Positions 1 to 7,069 of a DNA stretch of 43,845 nt are shown here, piece by piece. Under the pieces are notes generated by a model. That model had not been told where the DNA came from, ran no database searches, and saw only the letters and a list, made by a program, of their open reading frames with translations. Within the stretch, counting starts at the first letter, position 1, and every line of letters starts with the position of its first letter. A program made the position numbers and the translations under genes. This DNA is from Leyella stercorea (lineage in GTDB: Bacteria > Bacteroidota > Bacteroidia > Bacteroidales > Bacteroidaceae). The DNA is taken from the NCBI RefSeq assembly GCF_019052365.1, contig NZ_JAHQUY010000020.1:1-43845 (forward strand), written 5' to 3'.

Positions 1-1
1 A

Positions 2-571
2 TGCAGTTTTCAGGTGCGTAGAGGCGAGAAGAGACTCACCATGGAGAAATCGCCTGTCAAGACAATGATTTCGCAAAGCGGACGACATATTGTCTCTGAA
101 CTCAATAAGGAGATAGAGAAGATAGACAAGCGCATTGCCGAACTCATCAAGTCGGACGAGGAACTCACCGAGGTGTTCACCATCGTGACCTCGGTGCCTG
201 GCATAGGAACGCAGAACGCCGTGTGCCTGATGGTGTACACCGACAACTTCCGCAGATTCAACTACGATTCAAGGAAGATAGCCTGTTACTACGGCATAGC
301 CCCATTCGGCAAAGATTCGGGTACCAGTGTGCATTCCGATCCGCATGTACACTACATGGCGAACCGCCAGATTAAGGCCATGCTGACGCAGGCTGCACTG
401 GCTGCTGTCAACTTCAATCCCGTTATGGCGAGGTACTATATGCGCCTCGTAGAACGCGGAAAGAAGAAGCAGGTTGCACTGAACAATGTCAAGAACAAAC
501 TTGTGCATTTGGTCACAGCAATGGTTAGAAATCGCCAAACATTCACCCCTGAATATAAAATCTCAGCTTAA
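2..571 (+). CDS. IS110-family transposase, C-terminal part (cut by window edge)
   Basis: The reading frame is open to the first base of the window, so the true start lies outside. The visible 190 or so residues match the C-terminal Transposase_20 half of IS110/IS1111 transposases: a short coiled segment (KEIEKIDKRIAELIK), then a helix-hairpin-helix-like SVPGIGTQNAV, then the YYGIAPFGKDSGTS and KAMLTQAALAAVNFNP blocks and a basic, helical end. The N-terminal RuvC-like DEDD domain is off the window. IS110 transposases act with a bridge RNA encoded in the element's non-coding end; the flank after the stop (572 to about 660) could hold an element end, but I cannot define it. The stop codon is TAA. 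Identification of the family is firm; integrity of the element is unknown. Confidence 0.88.
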   Translation, partial: CSFQVRRGEKRLTMEKSPVKTMISQSGRHIVSELNKEIEKIDKRIAELIKSDEELTEVFTIVTSVPGIGTQNAVCLMVYTDNFRRFNYDSRKIACYYGIAPFGKDSGTSVHSDPHVHYMANRQIKAMLTQAALAAVNFNPVMARYYMRLVERGKKKQVALNNVKNKLVHLVTAMVRNRQTFTPEYKISA

Positions 572-680
572 AATGAAAATAATGGTCAAAACATTTGGAT
601 TTTAACATAGAAAGCAGATCATCACAGATGTTAGGGTGCGCAGACCTCCCACAGAATCCACAGATTTCAGAAGCAAGAGT

Positions 681-835
681 GCCTTCAAGGGGGTGCACTT
701 GTCTCAAGTGCACCAACCGAACTGATGGCACCAACCGAACAGATGGCACCAACCGAGCAAGAAATACGCCAACCGAGCAAGAAGTGCACCGTCAGCTTGG
801 TTGGTGCAGCAGAGACTGCTGCACCCCCTGAGAGA
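681..835. repeat. Composite hairpin repeat, GGTGCACTTG family, copy 1
   Basis: Two strong hairpins in opposite orientation bracket short tandem repeats. The left hairpin is GGTGCACTT (692-700) pairing with AAGTGCACC (706-714), with a G-run on its outer side. The right hairpin is GGTGCAGCAG (803-812) pairing with CTGCTGCACC (816-825), with a C-run on its outer side. Between them are units of about 18-20 bases starting AACCGA and ending in GCACC or CGCC. It resembles REP/BIME-type intergenic repeats. No RAYT transposase is visible in the window. The stretch 572-680 holds only a CCCACAGAATCCACAG fragment that recurs near 21190. Confidence 0.75.
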
Positions 836-885
836 TGCGCATCAACAGACTAAGAGTTGCGTTACCCGACATTTCGTTTTAGAAT

Positions 886-973
886 GTTACCACGTACTGG
901 TAACACTATTACATGTACGCGGTAACGACATTACCAGTATACGGTAACAGCGTTACCAGTACGCGGTAATCAC
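886..973. repeat. Four 22-bp direct repeats, each an imperfect dyad (GTTACC...GGTAAC)
   Basis: Four exact 22-base units follow each other without spacers: 886-907, 908-929, 930-951 and 952-973. Each begins GTTACC or ATTACC (ATTACA in the second unit) and carries GGTAAC or GGTAAT 14-15 bases later around a central TAC or TAT, so each unit is an imperfect inverted repeat. A partial unit (GTTACCCGAC) lies at about 861-870. A 22-base period is about two helical turns, which would put all dyads on one DNA face. Function is unknown. Confidence 0.8.
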
Positions 974-977
974 CCAA

Positions 978-1130
978 AGGGGGTGCACTTGTCTCAAGTG
1001 CACCAACAAAGCAAGCGATGCACCCAACAAAGCAAGCGGTACACCAACAAAGCAAGCGATGCACCAACAAAGCAAGTGGTGCACCAACAAAGCAATTGGT
1101 GCACTTGAGACAAGTGCACCCCCTAAGAGG
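978..1130. repeat. Composite hairpin repeat, GGTGCACTTG family, copy 2
   Basis: The left hairpin is GGTGCACTT (982-990) with AAGTGCACC (996-1004), preceded by a G-run. The right hairpin is GGTGCACTTG (1098-1107) with CAAGTGCACC (1111-1120), followed by CCCCCT. Between them are five units of about 18-20 bases of the form AACAAAGCAAG followed by a variable GYGRTGCACC end. The layout matches copy 1 although the inner units differ in sequence, so the outer hairpins and their inverted arrangement define the family. Confidence 0.78.
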
Positions 1131-1160
1131 TACCCCAGCAAAAAAATCCTCGCAAAATGC

Positions 1161-1191
1161 TTGCTCGTTTCACAATTAATGCGTATCTTTA
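1161..1191 (+). promoter_or_regulatory. Predicted promoter of the citrate lyase operon
   Basis: TTG at 1161-1163 and TATCTTTA at 1184-1191 are separated by 20 bases, fitting the Bacteroidota TTTG/TAnnTTTG promoter. Transcription would start near 1199, giving a leader of almost 400 bases before citD. The promoter of the next operon (7031-7062) has the same TATCTTTA box and the same 20-base spacing. Confidence 0.65.
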
Positions 1192-1198
1192 CCTCGCG

Positions 1199-1594
1199 AA
1201 ATAGAAATCCGCACGCAGAACGTGTTTTGTGCGGACACAGACATTATTACCCTTATATACTGCTCGCGCGAGCGTAAGTATAACTCGGTTCTCTTCGGTG
1301 TAAAGACGGAAGGAAGTGTTGTTGTATTTACGCAATTTTTGTTTTATTACGTTTCTACTCCACACCACTCCCAACCGCATCTTCTCCAGGCACGCCGGCG
1401 CCCATGAAGCAAGCAAAAGCAACACACATGCTGAAGCATGCAAAAGCGCATGGAAACATCAAGCACGTAAAGCAAGTTAAAGCGATGCACGTGCTGACGC
1501 ACGCAAGGCACGCTGGCGCCCGTCGGAGCACACGACGCCGACCCCATATCTCTCAAAGAATCTAAAGACCACAAACTTTTTAAATACTATACCT
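1199..1594 (+). promoter_or_regulatory. Structured citrate-operon leader (shared element, copy A)
   Basis: The 396-base leader contains ordered elements also found before the aconitase gene. Hairpin 1 is CCGCAC (1209-1214) pairing with GTGCGG (1229-1234), with GCAGAACG inside. The block at 1258-1281 includes the dyad GCTCGCGCGAGC (1262-1273). Stem 2 is CGTAAGTATAAC (1273-1284) pairing over 12 bp, with G-U pairs, with GTTGTATTTACG (1321-1332). It encloses an inner hairpin CTTC/GAAG. CTCGCG (1193-1198) could also pair with 1267-1272. Farther down are two copies of GGCACGCYGGCGCCC (about 1389 and 1507), then hairpin GTCGG/CCGAC (1522-1526, 1538-1542) and TCTCAAAGAAT (1551-1561), 33 bases before the start codon. 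No open frame of note lies in it. A cis-regulatory RNA is the favoured reading. Confidence 0.6.
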
Positions 1595-1876
1595 ATGGAA
1601 CTTAAACAAGCTACTGCCGGAACAATGGAGTCCGGCGACATCATGATTCAGATTGCCCCTTGCGAGAAAGAGGGACTGAACATCGATTTGCAGAGTTCGG
1701 TTGCCTACCAGTTCGGCGACCAGATACGCAAGGTGATAGCTGAGACGCTCGATGGACTCGGTATCACCCGTGCCGAGGTGCACGCCACTGACAAGGGCGC
1801 GCTCGACTGCACTATCCGCGCACGCGTCACTGCGGCTGCCGTAAGAGCTACGGGCAAAGACGTGTGGAAAGACTAA
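1595..1876 (+). CDS. citD: Citrate lyase gamma subunit, acyl carrier protein CitD
   Basis: A 93-residue protein of the usual CitD length. It carries the 2'-(5''-triphosphoribosyl)-3'-dephospho-CoA prosthetic group through which acetyl and citryl thioesters form during citrate cleavage. The attachment motif AGTMESGDIMIQI is at residues 8-20, making Ser13 the likely modified residue. QFGDQIRKVI and DKGALDCTIRARV are the other conserved CitD blocks. It is the first gene of the operon, 23 bases before citE, and sits downstream of the long structured leader. The start fits the local ACCTATGG context that recurs at other starts in this operon. Highly confident. Confidence 0.96.
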   Translation: MELKQATAGTMESGDIMIQIAPCEKEGLNIDLQSSVAYQFGDQIRKVIAETLDGLGITRAEVHATDKGALDCTIRARVTAAAVRATGKDVWKD

Positions 1877-1899
1877 CCCCTAAAAAAACTTTTTGACCT

Positions 1900-2790
1900 A
1901 TGAAACGACTAAGAAGAACTATGATGTTCGTGCCGGGAAACAACCCCGGTATGATGCAGGATGCATATATATATCATCCCGACTCAATAATGCTCGACCT
2001 TGAGGACTCTGTTACAATGGCAGAGAAAGACGCGGCACGCCTGCTCGTCTACAACGCATTGAAGACCATCGACTATGGCACGACGGAAATGGTGGTGCGC
2101 ATCAACCCGCTCAACACTCCGTACGGCAAGAAGGATATCGAGGCTGTCGTTAAGGCTGGCGTCGACGTCATCCGTATGCCTAAGACCGAGACCGCCGAGG
2201 AGGTGATCGAGGTGGAGCGCGAGATAGAGAAGGTGGAGCAGGAGCTGGGCTGCGTGGGTCGCACGCAGATTATGGCTGCACTGGAGAGCACGCTCGGCGT
2301 TGTGAACGCCTACGCCATCGCTACCGCTTCCAAGCGCATGATGGGCATAGCGCTCGGTGCGGAGGACTACTGCGCCAACCTGAAGACGCAGCGCTCGCCC
2401 GAGGGCATGGAGCTGCTCATGGCACGCCAGACCATCGTGGTGGCTGCACGCGCTGCAGGCATCGACGCGCTCGACACCGTCTACTCTAACCTCAACGACA
2501 TGGAGACATTCCGCAAGGAGGTGGAGCTGATTCATCAGTTGGGCTTCGACGGAAAATCGATCATCAACCCGCGCCAGATAGAAATCATCAACGAGGTGTT
2601 CACGCCGACTCAGAAGGCTATCGACAAGGCGCTCGCCGTTATCGCTGCCATCAAGGAGGCTGAGAAGAAGGGTTCGGGCGTTATCGCCGTGAACGGTAAA
2701 ATGGTTGACCGACCAGTGGTGATACGCGCACAGCGCGTCATCGACTTGGCACTGGCTTCGGGCGTAATTAAACAGGAGGACATAGCATGA
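1900..2790 (+). CDS. citE: Citrate lyase beta subunit, citryl-ACP lyase CitE
   Basis: A 296-residue HpcH/HpaI-type aldolase barrel that cleaves citryl-ACP into oxaloacetate and acetyl-ACP. Visible motifs are MFVPGNNPGMM near the N terminus, the metal-binding MLDLEDSV (residues 31-38), VVRINPLNTPYG, the conserved glutamate in AALESTLGV, and GAEDYCANLKT. The length matches CitE of fermenting bacteria (about 290-300). Its TGA stop overlaps the ATG of citF by four bases, implying translational coupling. It works in the cytosolic alpha-beta-gamma citrate lyase complex with CitF and CitD. No missing residues were noticed. Confidence 0.96.
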   Translation: MKRLRRTMMFVPGNNPGMMQDAYIYHPDSIMLDLEDSVTMAEKDAARLLVYNALKTIDYGTTEMVVRINPLNTPYGKKDIEAVVKAGVDVIRMPKTETAEEVIEVEREIEKVEQELGCVGRTQIMAALESTLGVVNAYAIATASKRMMGIALGAEDYCANLKTQRSPEGMELLMARQTIVVAARAAGIDALDTVYSNLNDMETFRKEVELIHQLGFDGKSIINPRQIEIINEVFTPTQKAIDKALAVIAAIKEAEKKGSGVIAVNGKMVDRPVVIRAQRVIDLALASGVIKQEDIA

Positions 2791-4325
2791 GCACACTGAA
2801 CGAAAGACATACCCTCGCCGAGCAGGTGGCTCAGGCTATGGGAAAGAGCGTATATAATAATGTAGAGGCACACAAGGACATCACGCCGCGCCTCGAACTG
2901 CAGCAGAAAAGCCCCAAACTCATGACGCTCGAGGAGGCTATACGCCACTCGGGACTGAAGGACGGCATGACTATATCGTTCCACCACCACTTCCGCGGTG
3001 GAGACAAGGTGGTGAACATGGTTGTGGCTAAGCTCGCAGAGATGGGATTCAAGGGTCTGCACCTCGCGGCTTCGAGCTTGCAGGACGTACACGAACCGCT
3101 CATCGAGCACATTCGCAACGGCGTAATCACAGAGATTTCAACATCTGGTCTGCGCGGCGAACTGGCTAAGGAGATTTCGCACGGACTGATGGAGAAGCCG
3201 GTGGTGTTCCGCTCGCACGGCGGACGCGGCGAGGCTATCGCTTCGGGCGAGTTGCACATCGACGTGGCGTTCCTCGGCGCTTCTTCTTCAGACCCGCTCG
3301 GCAACGCCTGCGGCTACTCGCGCTCGGAGAACGCTAAGAGCATCTGCGGTTCGCTCGGTTACGCGCTGCCCGACGCTCACTACGCCGACAAGGTGGTGAT
3401 ACTCACCGACGACCTCGTGCCTTATCCTAACACTCCGAACTCTATCTCGGAGCACGACGTCGACTACGTGGTTGAGGTAGAATCGGTAGGCGACTCATCA
3501 AAGATTGCTTCGGGAGCCATCCGCGACACAAAGAACCCGCGCGACATTCTGCTCGCTCAGCAGGCTGCGAAGGTAATCGTGAACAGCGGCTACTTCAAGA
3601 ACGGATTCTCTATACAGACCGGTTCGGGCGGCGCTTCGCTCGCTGCCGTTAAGTATATCCGCCAGAGCATGATAGATCAGGACATCAAGGCTTCGTTCGC
3701 CCTCGGAGGCATCACCGCTCACATGGTGAAGATGCACGAGGAAGGACTCATCGAGCGCCTCATCGACGTGCAGTCGTTCGACAAGGTGGCTGCAGAGTCG
3801 CTCAAGAACGACCCGAAGCACAAGGAGGTGTCGGCTTGCGAATACGCAAGTATGCACGAGCAGGGCGCTGCTACACACTATCTCGACATCGTGATACTCT
3901 CGGCGCTTGAGGTGGACGTCAACTTCAACGTGAACGTGCTCGTAGGTAGCGACGGCATCATACGCGGCGCTATCGGCGGACACCCCGACACAGCCGAAGA
4001 CTCGGCTCTCTCTATCATCGTCTGCCCGCTGCTCCGCGGCAGAATACCGTGTGTCGTTAACGAGGTTACTACGCTCATCACGCCGGGTCGCACCGTAGAC
4101 GTGGTCGTAACCGAATACGGCATCGCTGTCAACCCGGCTCGACCGGAGATAGCTGAACGTCTGAAGGCTGCCGGCTTGAAGCTCGTCACACTCGAAGAGC
4201 TCCGCGACCGCGCACTCTCTGTAATCGGCAACCCCGCACCGCTGCCATTCGGCGACAAGGTGGTAGGCGTCGTTATGAACCGCGACGGCTCGGTAATGGA
4301 TGTCATCAAGAACATCGTTGAATAA
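2787..4325 (+). CDS. citF: Citrate lyase alpha subunit, citrate:acetyl-ACP transferase CitF
   Basis: A 512-residue CoA-transferase-like subunit that swaps acetate for citrate on the CitD prosthetic group. Family marks include FHHHFRGGDKVVN near residue 65, GLRGELAKEIS, FRSHGGRGEAIASGE, the long IQTGSGGASLAAVKYI block, LVGSDGIIRGAIGGHPDTA, and VVTEYGIAVNPARPE near the end. The length is that of ordinary CitF proteins. The start overlaps the citE stop (ATGA). After its TAA comes a 148-base inverted-repeat spacer before citX, which may separate expression of the structural subunits from that of the maturation enzymes. Confidence 0.96.
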   Translation: MSTLNERHTLAEQVAQAMGKSVYNNVEAHKDITPRLELQQKSPKLMTLEEAIRHSGLKDGMTISFHHHFRGGDKVVNMVVAKLAEMGFKGLHLAASSLQDVHEPLIEHIRNGVITEISTSGLRGELAKEISHGLMEKPVVFRSHGGRGEAIASGELHIDVAFLGASSSDPLGNACGYSRSENAKSICGSLGYALPDAHYADKVVILTDDLVPYPNTPNSISEHDVDYVVEVESVGDSSKIASGAIRDTKNPRDILLAQQAAKVIVNSGYFKNGFSIQTGSGGASLAAVKYIRQSMIDQDIKASFALGGITAHMVKMHEEGLIERLIDVQSFDKVAAESLKNDPKHKEVSACEYASMHEQGAATHYLDIVILSALEVDVNFNVNVLVGSDGIIRGAIGGHPDTAEDSALSIIVCPLLRGRIPCVVNEVTTLITPGRTVDVVVTEYGIAVNPARPEIAERLKAAGLKLVTLEELRDRALSVIGNPAPLPFGDKVVGVVMNRDGSVMDVIKNIVE

Positions 4326-4473
4326 GTTTTGAATTTTGAGTTTTGAATTTTGAGTTGTCGGCTACGCCGATGTTGAATTATTCAATGTTTAATTCACAAT
4401 TCAAAAATTCAAAACTCAAAATGCGCGAAGCGCACAATTCAAAACTCAAAACTCAAAATTCAAAATTCAAAGA
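4326..4473. repeat. Palindromic TTTTGAA/TTCAAAA repeat spacer between citF and citX
   Basis: The left side has repeated TTTTGAATTTTGAG units and the right side the complementary CAAAACTCAAAATTC units, so the whole spacer can fold on itself. Two GC-rich mini hairpins interrupt it: GTCGGC-TAC-GCCGAT near 4357-4371, and TGCGC-GAA-GCGCA near 4422-4434. It lies inside the operon. It may act as an attenuator or RNA-processing site, or be an inert dispersed repeat. The rest of the window holds no second copy of this family. Confidence 0.75.
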
Positions 4474-4980
4474 ATGATTACGCTCCACGAACTTCTGGCG
4501 AGCCGCGACGCACGCCATGCCACACAGCAGAAGCTGCTGGCTGAACACTCGGGAAAGACACTGGTGTGCCTTACTGTCGTCATGCCAGGAAGCGTGAAGC
4601 GTAATCAGCAGTCGCTCACGGCAGCACACGCCGCTGTAGAAGCCATGCGCAAAGCTTTCGGTCAAGAGCAGCTCCTCGAGCTCGACCTCGAGACCGGCTA
4701 CGAAGCCTACCTCATCACCCCGATGCCGCTCCTCGAAGCCAAGGGCATAGCCGTCAACATCGAAGACACCCACCCACTCGGGCGCCTCTTCGACATCGAC
4801 ATCATCAACGCCGACGGCGTGCCCGTCTCAAGAGACGCCATCGGCGAAAAGCCACGACGCTGTCTCGTCTGCGACCACGAAGCGCGCTACTGCATGAGGA
4901 TGCGCTGGCACACGCAAGAAGAGATATGGGCGAAAATCAACGAAATGGTGGACAGCTACGTCGAAGCTCGCAAATCTTAA
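4474..4980 (+). CDS. citX: Apo-citrate lyase phosphoribosyl-dephospho-CoA transferase CitX
   Basis: A 168-residue enzyme that attaches the triphosphoribosyl-dephospho-CoA group to the serine of apo-CitD. CitX motifs seen are TVVMPGSVKRN (residues 34-44), TGYEAYL (74-80), GRLFDIDIINADG (103-115) followed by VSRDAIGEKPRRCLVC (118-133), and a final cysteine- and histidine-containing CMRMRWH block. It ends 11 bases before the chosen start of the citC-citG gene, consistent with one transcript. CitX is sometimes fused to CitG; here it stands alone and CitG is fused to CitC instead. Confidence 0.93.
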   Translation: MITLHELLASRDARHATQQKLLAEHSGKTLVCLTVVMPGSVKRNQQSLTAAHAAVEAMRKAFGQEQLLELDLETGYEAYLITPMPLLEAKGIAVNIEDTHPLGRLFDIDIINADGVPVSRDAIGEKPRRCLVCDHEARYCMRMRWHTQEEIWAKINEMVDSYVEARKS

Positions 4981-4991
4981 TACTTAAACCT

Positions 4992-6890
4992 ATGGAGATA
5001 CAGACCCTCAACCCCGCAACACCCCGTCAGCGCCAACGCATAGAAGCGTTCCTCAAACGCAACGCACTGCGCATCGACGACATGAACTACTACGCCGCAG
5101 TGTTCGACGACGACGGCGAGATGATAGCCGGTGGCGGATTGAAGGACGACGTAATAAAGTGCGTTGCAGTGGACGATGCGCACAAAGGCGAAGCTATCGC
5201 CAACACGCTCGTCTCGCACATCATATCGCACGCCAACCAGGAGGGCTACAGCTGCATCAAGCTGTTCACAAAGCCCAAGAACCGTCAACTCTTCGAGAGT
5301 CTGTCGTTCAGGCTCCTCGCCGAAGCCCCCGAAGCAATACTCATGGAGACCGGCATCGGAGGAATCAGCAATACGGTCGAGGCTCTGAAAAAGATAAAAG
5401 AGGAATCAGAAAAGTATAAAGAATACAATAAGGAGTGTAAAGAGGATAGTAAGAAGTGTAAAGAAAACACCTCATATCTCAACACCTCAACACCTCAACA
5501 CCTCAACACCACAATGCAGCCCACCGGCTGCATTGTAATGAACTGCAACCCCTTCACCCTCGGCCACCGCTATCTTGTGGAGAGCGCATCGCGAATGGTG
5601 GAGCATCTCTTCGTGATTGTGGTTAGAGAAGACCGTTCAGCCTTCTCCTATCAGGAACGCAAGGCGATGGTCACGGCAGGCACAGCCGACCTTAAGAACG
5701 TAACGGTATGCGACGGCAGCGAGTATGCCATCAGCAACACCACCTTCCCCACTTATTTTCTGAAACGACTGTCGGATGCCACCGACACGCAGATACTGCT
5801 CGACCTCGATCTGTTCCGCCGCCATATAGCCCCGGCACTTGGCGCCGAAGTTCGCTTTGTAGGCACCGAGCCCACCGATGAACTGACACGCAGATACAAC
5901 GAACTGATGATGAAGAGTCTTGGCAAAGACCATGTGGTTCAGATTCCGCGTCTTGAGAATGGCGGTGTGGCGGTCAGCGCATCGCGTGTTCGCAGGGCAA
6001 TGGATAGCAACAGTCTGAAGGAAGCCGCACAGCTCGTGCCACCCACTACCCTACCTTATATTATAGCACATCTCGCAACACGCGCCCTTCATGCCGAACT
6101 CGACACCACTCCAAAACCCGGTCTTGTAGACAAGGACAACAGCGGAGCGCACCGCGACATGGATCATGCGCTGATGTCGCGCAGCATACGTGCCATACAT
6201 CCCTATTTCGTCAGACTCGCCCTACTCGGTTTCGCTGCCGACATGCCCAGCCATGACGACATTGTAAAGACGGGCATTGAGGCAGAGCGCGCCATGTTTG
6301 AAGCCACCAATGGCGTCAACACATACAAGGGAGCGCTTTTCTCCATGGGACTCGCCGTCGTAGCCGCCGCAGGAAAGGCTTGGCAAGGCTACAGCATCAC
6401 GCCGCAGGCACTTTCCGCAGCCATCAGCAAACTTGCCTTCGCTTTCCCAGACACAAAAGGCACGCACGGCAGCAAGGCAAAACAGACTGCGGCTTCTGAA
6501 ACGGCTACGTTCAAGGGAGCACTCGACAATGCCCGCGAGGGATACCCCATGCTCTTCAACGACTGGCTACCGTTCTATGCGAACCTCAGCAAGAACGGCG
6601 AACCGCATGCGCTCCACCTCACGCTTCTGCGCATAATGTGCGACCTCGACGACACCAACATCGTATACCGCACGTCGCTTGCCATGATGAAGCAGGTGAA
6701 GGAAGAATCGCGCGACGTGCTCAGCCGATGGAGCGAAGCAACACATGGTACGCCGCAAGATGACGGCGGCACAAACCTCGACACTATACTCGGCGACATG
6801 AACCGCAGCTTCGTGCAGCGCAACATATCGCCAGGCGGAAGTGCAGACATGCTCTCGCTCGTAGTATTCATCAATGGCGTTCTCGGTTGA
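4992..6890 (+). CDS. citC/citG: Fused citrate lyase ligase (CitC) and triphosphoribosyl-dephospho-CoA synthase (CitG)
   Basis: A 633-residue bifunctional maturation protein. Residues 1-120 are the GNAT-like N-terminal domain of CitC (MIAGGGLKDDVIKCVAV). Residues 178-345 are the adenylyltransferase part of acetate:SH-citrate lyase ligase, with the HIGH-type NCNPFTLGHRYLVE (184-197) and AVSASRVRRAM (327-337). From about 355 comes CitG, which makes the prosthetic-group precursor: TTPKPGLVDKDNSGAHRDMD (372-391), ATNGVNTYKGALFSMG and GTHGSKA. Between the first two parts lies an unusual lysine/glutamate-rich linker (about 132-176). Its end, NTSYLNTSTPQHLNT, is translated from a (TCAACACC)n repeat. 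The start at 4992 is preferred over an in-frame ATG at 4926 inside citX because it is followed directly by CitC homology and shares the ACCTATGG context. Confidence 0.9.
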   Translation: MEIQTLNPATPRQRQRIEAFLKRNALRIDDMNYYAAVFDDDGEMIAGGGLKDDVIKCVAVDDAHKGEAIANTLVSHIISHANQEGYSCIKLFTKPKNRQLFESLSFRLLAEAPEAILMETGIGGISNTVEALKKIKEESEKYKEYNKECKEDSKKCKENTSYLNTSTPQHLNTTMQPTGCIVMNCNPFTLGHRYLVESASRMVEHLFVIVVREDRSAFSYQERKAMVTAGTADLKNVTVCDGSEYAISNTTFPTYFLKRLSDATDTQILLDLDLFRRHIAPALGAEVRFVGTEPTDELTRRYNELMMKSLGKDHVVQIPRLENGGVAVSASRVRRAMDSNSLKEAAQLVPPTTLPYIIAHLATRALHAELDTTPKPGLVDKDNSGAHRDMDHALMSRSIRAIHPYFVRLALLGFAADMPSHDDIVKTGIEAERAMFEATNGVNTYKGALFSMGLAVVAAAGKAWQGYSITPQALSAAISKLAFAFPDTKGTHGSKAKQTAASETATFKGALDNAREGYPMLFNDWLPFYANLSKNGEPHALHLTLLRIMCDLDDTNIVYRTSLAMMKQVKEESRDVLSRWSEATHGTPQDDGGTNLDTILGDMNRSFVQRNISPGGSADMLSLVVFINGVLG

Positions 6891-6906
6891 GAACGCCATT
6901 GATGAA
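6867..6906 (+). terminator. 18-bp perfect hairpin across the citC-citG stop codon
   Basis: TTCATCAATGGCGTTCTC (6867-6884) pairs perfectly with 6889-6906 around a GGTT loop. The TGA stop (6888-6890) begins at the last loop base. No U-tract follows, so this could be a terminator-like or mRNA-stabilising stem at the operon end rather than a classical intrinsic terminator. It separates the cit operon from the aconitase promoter. Confidence 0.7.
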
Positions 6907-7030
6907 TGTAAAGAACGCCAATCAGAAGGCATGAGCATATCAAATTGGAAACTCGAAATAGCAAACACGGAATTGAAGGCTGGCATTTGCTGAAAAGAGA
7001 GTATGAAAAAGAAAAAATCAGCCACAAATC

Positions 7031-7062
7031 TTTGGTGGGATAATATAAAATATGTATCTTTA
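7031..7062 (+). promoter_or_regulatory. Predicted promoter of the aconitase-icd operon
   Basis: TTTG (7031-7034) and TATCTTTA (7055-7062) are 20 bases apart, fitting the Bacteroidota promoter. The -7 box is identical to that of the cit operon. Transcription would start near 7070 and leave a leader of about 320 bases. The stretch 6907-7030 upstream shows nothing recognisable. Confidence 0.72.
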
Positions 7063-7069
7063 CGCCGTG

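Noticed and set aside
886..973. Possible CRISPR array
   Set aside because: Repeats follow each other with no spacers, and no cas genes are present; the same holds for 11171-11266 and 20865-20982.
595..1277. Open frames through the composite hairpin repeats
   Set aside because: Their peptides are translations of tandem repeats and hairpin arms, with no conserved-looking part.
1595..6890. A complete citrate fermentation cluster
   Set aside because: No citrate carrier, oxaloacetate decarboxylase or CitAB-type two-component system is in the window.
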